Origin: an uncultured Clostridia bacterium
GTDB taxonomy: Bacteria > Bacillota > Clostridia > Oscillospirales > Ruminococcaceae
NCBI GenBank assembly: GCA_937892655.1
Contig: CALBJC010000006.1
Location: forward strand, 1 to 21,345
Direction of reading: 5' to 3'
Length of the DNA: 21,345 bases
The notes under the pieces are model-generated. The model saw nothing but the letters and a program-made list of their open reading frames with translations, searched no databases and was not told where the DNA came from. Within the stretch, counting starts at the first letter, position 1. Every line of letters starts with the position of its first letter. Both the position numbers and the translations under genes were made by a program. Below, piece by piece: positions 8,887 through 16,223 of the stretch.

Positions 8887-8982
8887 AGAGGGTTCCTCCT
8901 ATTCAAAATGCATATAATTTAATGTTAATATAATCATAATTTATTAAATAACTATAAACCTTAGCTGTTTTTTTCATATCAC

Positions 8983-9011
8983 ATTGTAACATATTCACCA
9001 AATTTATGCAA
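8983..9011 (-). promoter_or_regulatory. Sigma-A promoter of the MBOAT operon
   Basis: Minus strand: -35 TTGCAT at 9011-9006, 17-bp spacer, -10 TACAAT at 8988-8983. Transcription would start near 8976, leaving about 90 nt of AT-rich leader before the TTG start at 8886. It is divergent from the epimerase promoter 50 bp away. Confidence 0.65.
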
Positions 9012-9059
9012 GCTAAATTATCAATAAAAGAAAAAATAAGAAAAAAACGCAAATAATGT

Positions 9060-9088
9060 TTGCATTTTCAAAAACTTGCTGATATAAT
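9060..9088 (+). promoter_or_regulatory. Sigma-A promoter of the SDR epimerase gene
   Basis: -35 TTGCAT at 9060-9065, 17-bp spacer, -10 TATAAT at 9083-9088. An in-frame TTG at 9060 that could be taken for a start codon is really this -35 box, so the coding start must lie further down, at 9171. Confidence 0.75.
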
Positions 9089-9170
9089 AAATAGTGAAAT
9101 AAAGTCACTACTGATATTTGACTTAACAAATATTACAATATTACTTTTTAACGAAACGAGGTTTAGAATT

Positions 9171-10103
9171 ATGAGTACAGTTTTTGTTACCGGTGCCAGC
9201 GGTATGATAGGTATGTACCTTACATCCAGCTTATTGCAGAAGGGTCACAAGGTAATTGCTACAGACAGCAAGTCCAACAGCTTTGTGGGTAAAGAAAACT
9301 ATTCTTTTGTACAGTGTGAAATCAGTGATAAAAACGCTATTACTGATATAATCAATTCTAACAAGATTGATACAGTAGTGCATCTTGCTCTTACTGTTGA
9401 TAATGATATTTCATCATTCATCACAGACCAGGAAGAAAAGGCTGCAAAACTTTCAGATAAGTTCTTATACAAGGCAGTTGCTGACAGAGATGTCAAGAAC
9501 TTTATCCTTATCAGTACAACTACTGTTTACCCTGTTATGAAGACCAGAGAGCCTATCAGAGAAACAGCAGATACAAAGCCATTCAGTGACTACGCTAAGT
9601 ATAAGCTTGAAGCTGAAGAGCATCTTATGAAGGAATTCAAGAAGTCTGACTGTGTACCTGTAATCGCAAGAGTTGCGCCTATTTACACAGCTGAATATAC
9701 ACAGAATCTTCGTGACCGTGTATACGATACCAAGGACGACGTAGCATTTGTTTACGGTGACGGTTCATACGGTTTCTCATTCTGCTGTCTGTTCAATCTT
9801 GTTGACTTCATCAACGGTATCATTGCAGGCCCTTCAGGCAGATATGACGGTATCTACAACGTATGTGATACCCGTCCTACAACAGCTAAGGAAATCTTGG
9901 ACTTTGAAAGAGAACACCACAGAATCGGTGCTGTTATCCAGAGAACACCTGGTGCGTTATCAAATATCGCTATTGCAGGTAAGAAGGCTAAGAGTGACTA
10001 CAGATATGTAGACTATGCTACTCTTCTCCACAACTGGTCTTACGATAACACAAAGGCTCAGAGAATCGCAACATTCCGTTGGAAGCTTGCAAACACAAAG
10101 TAA
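9171..10103 (+). CDS. NAD(P)-dependent epimerase/dehydratase (extended SDR)
   Basis: ATG at 9171 was chosen because the Rossmann motif begins at once (VFVTGASGMIG, Gly8/Gly11/Gly14) and the frame upstream contains the promoter. A weak Shine-Dalgarno (CGAGGT) precedes it. The 310-residue protein has the extended-SDR layout. The catalytic site is Ser/Thr in ISTTTVY (114-120) plus Tyr141-x3-Lys145, and a substrate-binding half follows with RVAPIY and NLVDFINGI. Such enzymes oxidise or epimerise nucleotide sugars or related substrates; the substrate here cannot be named. The gene stands alone, with its own promoter and terminator. Lys is nearly always AAG and Leu often CTT, unlike the mixed usage in neighbouring sigK, which suggests high expression. 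Confidence 0.85.
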   Translation: MSTVFVTGASGMIGMYLTSSLLQKGHKVIATDSKSNSFVGKENYSFVQCEISDKNAITDIINSNKIDTVVHLALTVDNDISSFITDQEEKAAKLSDKFLYKAVADRDVKNFILISTTTVYPVMKTREPIRETADTKPFSDYAKYKLEAEEHLMKEFKKSDCVPVIARVAPIYTAEYTQNLRDRVYDTKDDVAFVYGDGSYGFSFCCLFNLVDFINGIIAGPSGRYDGIYNVCDTRPTTAKEILDFEREHHRIGAVIQRTPGALSNIAIAGKKAKSDYRYVDYATLLHNWSYDNTKAQRIATFRWKLANTK

Positions 10104-10107
10104 TATC

Positions 10108-10136
10108 AAAAGCCGAAGGAAAACTTCGGCTTTTTT
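10108..10136 (+). terminator. Intrinsic terminator of the SDR gene
   Basis: AAAAGCCGAAG and CTTCGGCTTTT form a perfect 11-bp stem with a GAAAA loop and a T6 tail, 4 bp after the stop codon. Confidence 0.92.
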
Positions 10137-10158
10137 GTTTTATGGACAAATTAAGACA

Positions 10159-10193
10159 GCATATACTTTTCACAAGGGAGTGAAGGTATATGC
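10159..10193 (+). promoter_or_regulatory. Hairpin enclosing the sigK ribosome binding site and start codon
   Basis: GCATATAC (10159-10166) pairs with GTATATGC (10186-10193), and TTCAC (10169-10173) pairs with GTGAA (10180-10184). One T is bulged and one G-U pair lies between the helices. The 6-nt loop AAGGGA holds most of the Shine-Dalgarno, and the ATG at 10190-10192 is in the outer stem. If transcribed whole it would hinder initiation. Its left arm also contains CATATACT, which resembles a sporulation sigma-E -10 box; if that is the promoter, the arm would not be in the mRNA and the dyad would instead be a DNA operator. Confidence 0.5.
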
Positions 10194-10879
10194 TGTTTGA
10201 TTTTTTAGCGATATTTGAAAGTATTTCATCGGGATTTTTATATTTTGCGCTTCATCTTGATATGCAGTCGGCTTTCCCAAAGCCCCTTAGCGCAAAAGAG
10301 GAGCTTTTGTATTTTGAAAAATACAAAAACGGCGATATGGCTGCAAGAGATAAGCTCATTGAACATAACCTGCGGCTCGTAGCCCACATAATAAAAAAAT
10401 ACTATCAGAGCTCTGCTGATCAGGATGACCTTATATCTATCGGTACTATCGGGCTCATTAAGGCGGTTGAAACATTTGATTACACAAAAGCAAACCGCTT
10501 TGCCGCATACGGCTCAAAGTGTATCGACAACGAGGTTTTAATGCACTTTCGAGCGCAGAAAAAATCAGCACTCGATGTTCATATAGAAGCACCGCTTGAC
10601 ATGGACAGCGATTCAAAGCACTTAACACTTATAGACACCATTGAAGACAAAACGAATATTTCAGATGAAATAGAGCTTTTGATATCATCTGAAAAGCTTT
10701 ATGAATGTATAAAAACGCTTCCAAAACGTGAGCAGGAGATAATCTGTATGCGCTACGGGCTTTACGGCACTGCCCCTCTTACGCAAAGAGAGGTTGCAAA
10801 AAAGCTTAAAATCTCCCGCTCATACGTTTCACGCCTTGAAACAAAGATTTTAGAGATACTAAGAGAGAAGATGGAATAG
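10190..10879 (+). CDS. sigK: Mother-cell sporulation RNA polymerase sigma factor SigK (pro-form)
   Basis: The 229-residue protein lines up along its whole length with Bacillus pro-sigma-K. A hydrophobic N-terminal pro-sequence (about residues 1-22) is followed by AFPKPLS. Region 2 contains LIEHNLRLVAHI and DDLISIGTIGLIKAVE, then CIDNEVLMHFRA. Region 4 has LPKREQEIICMRYGL and a helix-turn-helix, TQREVAKKLKISRSYVSRLE. By family, it directs late mother-cell transcription (coat and cortex) after removal of the pro-sequence by the SpoIVFB membrane protease. The pro-sequence implies that such processing operates here, unlike clostridia whose SigK lacks it. The gene is uninterrupted, with no skin-type element. 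Start ATG is supported by AGGGAG 10 nt upstream, which lies in a hairpin. The stop is 1 nt from that of the convergent gene, with no terminator seen between them. Confidence 0.93.
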   Translation: MLFDFLAIFESISSGFLYFALHLDMQSAFPKPLSAKEELLYFEKYKNGDMAARDKLIEHNLRLVAHIIKKYYQSSADQDDLISIGTIGLIKAVETFDYTKANRFAAYGSKCIDNEVLMHFRAQKKSALDVHIEAPLDMDSDSKHLTLIDTIEDKTNISDEIELLISSEKLYECIKTLPKREQEIICMRYGLYGTAPLTQREVAKKLKISRSYVSRLETKILEILREKME

Positions 10880-10880
10880 G

Positions 10881-13166
10881 CTATGAGTTTTTGAGCTTTC
10901 TCTCAATTTCATCGCAGATAGCCGCAGCTGTTTCATACTGATAGCTCTGAGCAAAAATCATAATCCCCTTACCCGATTTTACAGGGCGCACTATCGCCTT
11001 TGAATCTGCATTTTCATAGATAACACCCTCTTTGGCGTAGCTTGTAGAGCCTTCGAGCTTTCTCAAAATTTCAGCGTTAGTATCGTTTATACACAAAAAA
11101 CGCTGGTTTGAGCAAAACTGCGGAATATCGGCTATCGCCTGCGAAAGTGTTATACCCTCTTTTGAAAGGTAAGAAATAATAATACACATAAGCGTTATGC
11201 TATCGTGGATAAAGCTGTTATCATCCCCTGCCGCAATCTCACGCAGGGGCTTTTCTGTATCGTCATAAGGAGTATTGCAGTAGCGGTAAACCTCACAAGA
11301 AAACTTCTTTGCATAATCCTCTGCAACGCTTGTAAAGGTATAAGGCAGAGAGAATTTCAAAACGCCGTACTGCGATAAAATTTTGATGCAAAGTAAAACC
11401 AGACTTTCGTAGAAAACATACCCTACTCCCTCACCGTAAGCAGAAAGGCGGGTTGTATCGTTTGTTATATGAAATGTGATGCACTCGCCCTTTATATCGT
11501 TTTTAGGCCTTATTATTTCATCAAAAAGCTCGCATACTCTCATATCTGAGCATCTGATTTTGCAAAGCACGCCTGAAAGCTTTTGAGGGAGTATTTTTTC
11601 AAGATGCTTTTTATACATAAACTTCAAATCTGACAGGTTTAGAACCCTGCCGTATTCGCAGAGCGGCACTACTCTCACATCATTCTGATTTATCGCATTT
11701 TCAATTATCCGCTCTGTTTTTCTTGTGACAAAAAGTCCGCTTTTTTCTGTAACCTTAACCCTTATGCAGCTTGAAAAGGTAACGTTTATGACAAGGGCGG
11801 CATTTATCTTTTTAGCGCAGTATAAAAGTGAAGAAAAAGGCATACCCTTTAACACGCAGGCGTCAACGCCGCTGGCAGTAATACCGCTTATTATCGCATC
11901 TACAACAGGGTTATTTTCATTAGCCCCAATTGCAATCTGTTCGCCCTTTTCTACCGCTGTAGCTATCGCCATACCGATTTTTACAGCCTCAAGCGGTGTT
12001 ATTCCCAGAAGCTCAGAGCCTAAATGCCCCTCGTCATCAAAGGCATATCTTTTAAAGTTTCTGACAGTTACATCAGTGTAGACCTCGCTGTTTGGCTCAA
12101 CTACTTTATCTTCAAAAATCAAAACCTTGCTGTGAATGGTAGCGCCTGACATAACCTTGCTGTTTTTGCCGACTACTGCAAAGTCACAGCATTTTGAGTT
12201 TTCACCTATCGTTGCGTTTTCACCGATAACGCAGTTTAAAATATCACAGTTTCTGAAAATTTCAGCACCGCTTTTTACAATACCGCCGCTTACTCTGACA
12301 CCCTTATGGATAATTGAATTATCCTCTAAAACCGCACCGTTTTCGATTATCGCCCCTGCCTCGATATAAACGCCCTTGCCGATATACACAGGCGGTCTTA
12401 TCGCAACGCCGTTGTAGTTGAGCGGTGCTTTGTAGAAAACTCCGTTAATATCTCTGTGGGCGGGTATTTCAATCCCCGTTTTTGCGTCTGCGATATCGTG
12501 GTTACATTTTACAAAGCTTTCTACATCTGTAATCTCGCACCAATACCCCTTTTCAAAGTAGCCTATCGCCTTATTTTCATCGATTGCAAGCTTTATAATA
12601 TCGCTTTTTAGCGACATACCCTCATCACGCTTACAAAGCCTTCCGAGAAAATCTGCCGATAAAATCACAACTCCCGTAAATGCCCCACCCATAAGCACAT
12701 TTTCAAGTGAAGGCTTTTTTAAAATTGCGGTAATCCTTCTTTTTGTGTCAACAGAAAAAGCGGTATAATCACGGTAATTGTCAGCTTCTTTTAAAATGGC
12801 GGTTACAAGAGGATTATTTGCGCTATGATACAAAAGCGCTGATGTCAAATCAAAGGCGCATACAACGTTTTGAGAAATAACTATCATATCAGATTTTCTG
12901 TCCCACGAAGTAGCTATTGCCGCTAGGTCATTTTCGCATTCAAAAGCTCTTATACTCTCATCGTCAAGATGCTCACAAAGGCGTTTTGTATCGCCGTTTA
13001 GCGCAAAAGAAATGTTATCGATATTGTGCGAATGCAGAAGATTTTTTGTATAGTCGCAAAGATGAGTATTACAAACCTTTAAAAGCGACAGCGGCATATC
13101 GCCCAAAACCGCCGACAGCCGAGAGCAGCGTTTATTATCTAAGACAAGCGCCTGAATACTTTGCAT
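10881..13166 (-). CDS. Nucleotidyltransferase/beta-helix/phosphomannomutase-like fusion protein with degenerate active sites
   Basis: The 761 residues have three parts. Residues 1-230 look like a sugar-phosphate nucleotidyltransferase (GYWCEITDVESF at 207-218 matches the family GYW-x-DI-x-x-x-x-SY). Residues 250-370 carry hexapeptide repeats of a left-handed beta-helix (PPVYIGKGVYIEAGAII; NCVIGENATIGENS). Residues 385-761 resemble phosphomannomutase/phosphoglucomutase. This is the architecture of mannose-1-phosphate guanylyltransferase/phosphomannomutase-like fusions. The signature sites are missing. The N-terminal GGxGTRLxPLT loop reads LDNKRCSRLSAVL (9-21), and the phosphoserine motif TASHNP reads TFSSCI (463-468). 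It may be regulatory or structural rather than catalytic. The ATG has GGAGG 7 nt upstream, inside the hairpin at 13169-13204. It follows hflX, with only that hairpin between. Confidence 0.85.
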   Translation of the reverse strand: MQSIQALVLDNKRCSRLSAVLGDMPLSLLKVCNTHLCDYTKNLLHSHNIDNISFALNGDTKRLCEHLDDESIRAFECENDLAAIATSWDRKSDMIVISQNVVCAFDLTSALLYHSANNPLVTAILKEADNYRDYTAFSVDTKRRITAILKKPSLENVLMGGAFTGVVILSADFLGRLCKRDEGMSLKSDIIKLAIDENKAIGYFEKGYWCEITDVESFVKCNHDIADAKTGIEIPAHRDINGVFYKAPLNYNGVAIRPPVYIGKGVYIEAGAIIENGAVLEDNSIIHKGVRVSGGIVKSGAEIFRNCDILNCVIGENATIGENSKCCDFAVVGKNSKVMSGATIHSKVLIFEDKVVEPNSEVYTDVTVRNFKRYAFDDEGHLGSELLGITPLEAVKIGMAIATAVEKGEQIAIGANENNPVVDAIISGITASGVDACVLKGMPFSSLLYCAKKINAALVINVTFSSCIRVKVTEKSGLFVTRKTERIIENAINQNDVRVVPLCEYGRVLNLSDLKFMYKKHLEKILPQKLSGVLCKIRCSDMRVCELFDEIIRPKNDIKGECITFHITNDTTRLSAYGEGVGYVFYESLVLLCIKILSQYGVLKFSLPYTFTSVAEDYAKKFSCEVYRYCNTPYDDTEKPLREIAAGDDNSFIHDSITLMCIIISYLSKEGITLSQAIADIPQFCSNQRFLCINDTNAEILRKLEGSTSYAKEGVIYENADSKAIVRPVKSGKGIMIFAQSYQYETAAAICDEIERKLKNS

Positions 13167-13168
13167 AT

Positions 13169-13204
13169 AAAAATACCTCCAAACTTATGTTTGAAGGTAT
13201 TTTT
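13169..13204 (-). terminator. Terminator-like hairpin after hflX that also contains the next gene's ribosome binding site
   Basis: On the minus strand a 16-bp stem (one T-G pair) with an ATAA loop begins 16 nt after the hflX stop. It ends in TATTTTT, the form of an intrinsic terminator. The 3' arm contains GGAGG (13180-13176), the ribosome binding site for the ATG at 13166. Folding would both end hflX transcription and mask translation of the 761-residue protein. Confidence 0.75.
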
Positions 13205-13220
13205 GGCAGATTTTTCAGTT

Positions 13221-14474
13221 TTAATCATTGATTTTATATTCTTCAACCTGAGGATAGATTTTTATATCAACAAGGCAGTCGCAAAGGATACCGTCGGCGG
13301 TATATTCCTCTGAAAAAACCTTGCCGTCAATTCTGATTTTTGACAAAAGCCCTGCCTGAGAAAATGGCAAAAGCAGCTTTTCTCTGTAAGCGCTTGCAGG
13401 TAAAGCCTTTGTAATGGCCTGCAAAAGCTCATCAATGCCCTCACCGCTTTTTGCAGAAATTCTTACAAAATCGCCACCCTCGATACCCGAAAGGTCGGGC
13501 ACTAAATCGCATTTGTTAAAGACTGTTACAACGGGTATCTGCTCACAGCCAAGCTCACGCAGAAGCGAGAGCGTAACATCCGCTTGTTCTTTTGCATCAG
13601 GGGCTGTTGCATCGCAGATATGCAGAATCACATCAGCGCTTGCAGCCTCTTCAAGAGTTGATTTGAACGCTTCAACAAGATGGTGAGGCAGACGTCTTAT
13701 AAGCCCTACTGTATCGATAAGCAATACACTTCTGCCGTCGGGCAGCTCAATCGAGCGTGAGGTTGTTTCAAGGGTTGCAAAAAGCTTGTTTTCAGCCAAA
13801 ACTCCAGCATCGGTCAGCTTATTTAAAAGGGTAGATTTACCTACATTTGTATAGCCTACAATCGCCGCTGACAAAACGCCGTCTTTTTTTCTTCGCTCTC
13901 TGTGGGCTACACGGCGCTTTTCAATTTCACGGAGTTCTTCTGAAAGGTTTGAAATAAGCGTTCTGATATGACGCTTGTCAGTTTCAAGCTTTGTTTCACC
14001 CGGGCCTCTTGTACCGATACCGCCACCAAGACGAGAAAGCGCTACACCCATACCCGCAAGACGTGGCAGACGGTATTTATACTGCGCCAGCGCTACTTGT
14101 AATTTACCCTCTTTTGTAGTCGCCCTTTGAGCAAAAATATCTAAAATGAGCATCGTTCTGTCGATAGTGTGAACAGAGCAGGCATCCTCGATATTTCTTA
14201 TCTGGGTTGCGGTAAGCTCGTTATCAAATATGATCTGGTCGATCTCGTGTATTTTACAAAGCTCTGCCATTTCTTCAAGCTTACCCGGACCTACGCAGTT
14301 AGCGCTATCGTATGAAGGGCGCTTCTGGGTTACTCTTATCACCGTTTCAGCACCCGCTGTATCTGCGAGTTCTTCCAGTTCATCAAGCGACATCTCGCAG
14401 TCATACTCGCCTATGTCAACCGAGCAGAGCATCACTTTAGGTTTTTTAATCTCTGTTACATACATATCAGCCAT
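13221..14474 (-). CDS. hflX: GTPase HflX (ribosome-associated)
   Basis: The 417-residue protein has the HflX N-terminal domain (about 10-190) with VGPGKLEE and the glycine-rich GGGIGTRGPGETKLE (150-164). A coiled linker follows, then an Obg/HflX-type G domain: G1 GYTNVGKST (207-215), G3 DTVG (254-257), G4 NKCD (320-323) and G5 SAK (340-342). A small C-terminal domain ends the protein. HflX binds the 50S subunit and in several bacteria splits stalled or heat-damaged 70S ribosomes. Start ATG has AAGGAG about 9 nt upstream. The gene diverges from nadB. An imperfect palindrome covers its predicted -35 box, and a terminator-like hairpin separates it from the downstream gene. Confidence 0.96.
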   Translation of the reverse strand: MADMYVTEIKKPKVMLCSVDIGEYDCEMSLDELEELADTAGAETVIRVTQKRPSYDSANCVGPGKLEEMAELCKIHEIDQIIFDNELTATQIRNIEDACSVHTIDRTMLILDIFAQRATTKEGKLQVALAQYKYRLPRLAGMGVALSRLGGGIGTRGPGETKLETDKRHIRTLISNLSEELREIEKRRVAHRERRKKDGVLSAAIVGYTNVGKSTLLNKLTDAGVLAENKLFATLETTSRSIELPDGRSVLLIDTVGLIRRLPHHLVEAFKSTLEEAASADVILHICDATAPDAKEQADVTLSLLRELGCEQIPVVTVFNKCDLVPDLSGIEGGDFVRISAKSGEGIDELLQAITKALPASAYREKLLLPFSQAGLLSKIRIDGKVFSEEYTADGILCDCLVDIKIYPQVEEYKIND

Positions 14475-14518
14475 TTTATTTTCTCCTTTTTATTTAAAAA
14501 AGCTTTATTCTGCTTGTG

Positions 14519-14547
14519 ATAATTTTAACGATAAAACCGCTTGGCAA
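14519..14547 (-). promoter_or_regulatory. Candidate hflX promoter
   Basis: Minus strand: -35 TTGCCA at 14547-14542, 17-bp spacer, -10 AATTAT at 14524-14519 (four of six consensus bases). It gives a leader of about 40 nt. TTGTTA further upstream is an alternative -35. Confidence 0.4.
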
Positions 14548-14557
14548 GCTGTTTTAT
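14531..14557. promoter_or_regulatory. 27-bp imperfect palindrome over the hflX -35 box
   Basis: ATAAAAC (14531-14537) and GTTTTAT (14551-14557) flank CTTG-G-CAAG (14540-14548), with a symmetric centre at 14544. It sits on the predicted hflX -35 hexamer, as an operator would. No regulator is identifiable. Confidence 0.4.
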
Positions 14558-14633
14558 GGCATTTTTTATCTGCTATACTCATTTTTAACAAAAACCCTTG
14601 TCGAAATATGTTATAATACCTACATACTGCCTA

Positions 14634-14662
14634 TTTAAAAATATTCTGTGTTATGGTATACT
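14634..14662 (+). promoter_or_regulatory. Extended -10 promoter for nadBC
   Basis: -35 TTTAAA at 14634-14639, 17-bp spacer ending in TGG, -10 TATACT at 14657-14662. The TGn extension supports it. The leader would be about 35 nt, too short for a riboswitch. Confidence 0.5.
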
Positions 14663-14703
14663 AAAGGTAATTTATAATCTCTTTGATGAGAGGAGTGTTT
14701 TTG

Positions 14704-16218
14704 TTGACAAAAAACTATGATGTTGTTATCGTTGGTTGCGGTATTGCAGGGCTTTATGCCGCTTGTAATCTTTCTTCTGATCTCAAGGTTTTAGTTCTTT
14801 CAAAGAAAGAGGCTACCCTTTGCAACTCTGCTCTTGCTCAGGGCGGTATTGCAGGCGTTTACAACTCCCCTGATGACTCGCCTGAGCTTCACAAGCAGGA
14901 TACTTTGGTTGCAGGCGGTTTTGAAAACAAGGAAGAAAGCCTTGACATTTTAGTAAACGAGGCTTGTATCGACATTGAAAGAATTATAGAGTACGGCACA
15001 GAGTTTGACAAGATGGAAAACGGCGACTACCACCGCACACTTGAGGGCGGTCACGGTAAGCGCAGAATTTTTCACTACAAGGATGCAACGGGTTATGAAA
15101 TACTCACAACCTTGATTGACACCGTAAAGGCTCTGCCAAACGTTACAATACTTGAAAACTCAATGGTTTGTGACATCAAAAAGACCTCTACGGGCTTTGC
15201 GCTTGATGTTCTTGCCGGCAGTGAACACATATATTATAACTCACATTATACCATTTTGGCAACAGGCGGTATAGGCAGAATTTATGAATTTACAACAAAC
15301 TCCGCTATTGCTACAGGCGACGGTATCGCTATAGCTCATAGTATGGGCGCTGAGATTGAGAATTTATCATACATTCAGTTTCACCCTACCGCTTTTAACA
15401 ACAAAAACACAAGAGAATGCTTTTTGATTTCAGAGGCTGTAAGAGGCGAGGGCGCATATCTTCGCAACTGCAACGGCGAGCGCTTTATGCACGAATATGA
15501 CCACCGACTCGAGCTTGCCCCTCGTGATGTAGTTTCACACTCTATTATGCACGAATCGAGAAAAACGGGCTCTGATGACTTTTATATCGACATTACTCAC
15601 CGTGACCCTGAGTTTGTAAAGGCACGCTTCCCAATGATTTATGAAAATCTTTTGCAGGCGGGCTTCGACCTTACAAAAGAGCCTGTACCGATCTTCCCTT
15701 GTCACCACTATTTAATGGGCGGTATCAAGGTAGACACAGCGTCACGCTCGTCTATCGACAGACTTTATGCCTGCGGTGAATGCTCATGCACGGGCGTTCA
15801 CGGCAACAACCGCTTAGCATCAAACTCACTTTTAGAGGCACTTGTATTCTCAAGAAAAGCAGCGCTTGATATAAACGCTAAAATTGACTCAAACGAGGCT
15901 TTTGAAGAGTATACCTTTGAGCTCAAAACATCAGAGCAGGTTATCCCTAAGGGCATCAGAACAGAAATACGCCACATTATGCAAAACTGCTACTTTGTTG
16001 TTCCGAAAATGGAGGCTGTTCCGTCAGGGCTCGAGCGTGTAACCTCGATTTTGCAGATGCTGCTTGCAGGTAATTTCAAGGTTGACCGTGATTATATCGA
16101 GGCAAAGTCACTTGTAACCTGCGCTTACATAATCTTAAACGAGGTTTCAAAGAGAAAATTCAGAGAGGTGCTTGACCTAAACGCTATTGCGCAGGCACTC
16201 GGCTCACAGAAAGGGTAA
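14704..16218 (+). CDS. nadB: L-aspartate oxidase NadB
   Basis: It oxidises L-aspartate to iminoaspartate with FAD, the first step of de novo NAD synthesis. The TTG at 14704 is preferred as start: AGAGGAG (14689-14695) is 8 nt upstream, and translation then opens directly with the FAD-binding strand (VVIVGCGIAG, Gly11/13/16). The ATG at 14686 overlaps this Shine-Dalgarno. The product is 504 residues, a little shorter than the 530-540 of Bacillus and E. coli enzymes, mainly at the C-terminus. Family motifs are present: SALAQGGIAGVY, HYKDATGYEI, ATGGIGRIYEFTTN, IQFHPTA, EAVRGEGAYL, and HGNNRLASNSLLEALVF near residue 375. nadC follows after 5 nt; nadA, which makes quinolinate from iminoaspartate, is not in the window. 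Confidence 0.95.
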   Translation: MTKNYDVVIVGCGIAGLYAACNLSSDLKVLVLSKKEATLCNSALAQGGIAGVYNSPDDSPELHKQDTLVAGGFENKEESLDILVNEACIDIERIIEYGTEFDKMENGDYHRTLEGGHGKRRIFHYKDATGYEILTTLIDTVKALPNVTILENSMVCDIKKTSTGFALDVLAGSEHIYYNSHYTILATGGIGRIYEFTTNSAIATGDGIAIAHSMGAEIENLSYIQFHPTAFNNKNTRECFLISEAVRGEGAYLRNCNGERFMHEYDHRLELAPRDVVSHSIMHESRKTGSDDFYIDITHRDPEFVKARFPMIYENLLQAGFDLTKEPVPIFPCHHYLMGGIKVDTASRSSIDRLYACGECSCTGVHGNNRLASNSLLEALVFSRKAALDINAKIDSNEAFEEYTFELKTSEQVIPKGIRTEIRHIMQNCYFVVPKMEAVPSGLERVTSILQMLLAGNFKVDRDYIEAKSLVTCAYIILNEVSKRKFREVLDLNAIAQALGSQKG

Positions 16219-16223
16219 GATTT

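Noticed and set aside
9060..9170. N-terminal extension of the SDR protein by 37 residues from a TTG at 9060
   Set aside because: That TTG is the -35 box of the promoter and the -10 lies within the supposed coding part; the Rossmann fold starts properly at 9171.
14563..14703. Riboswitch or T-box ahead of nadBC
   Set aside because: The promoter at 14634-14662 leaves only about 35 nt of leader and no stable hairpin was seen.
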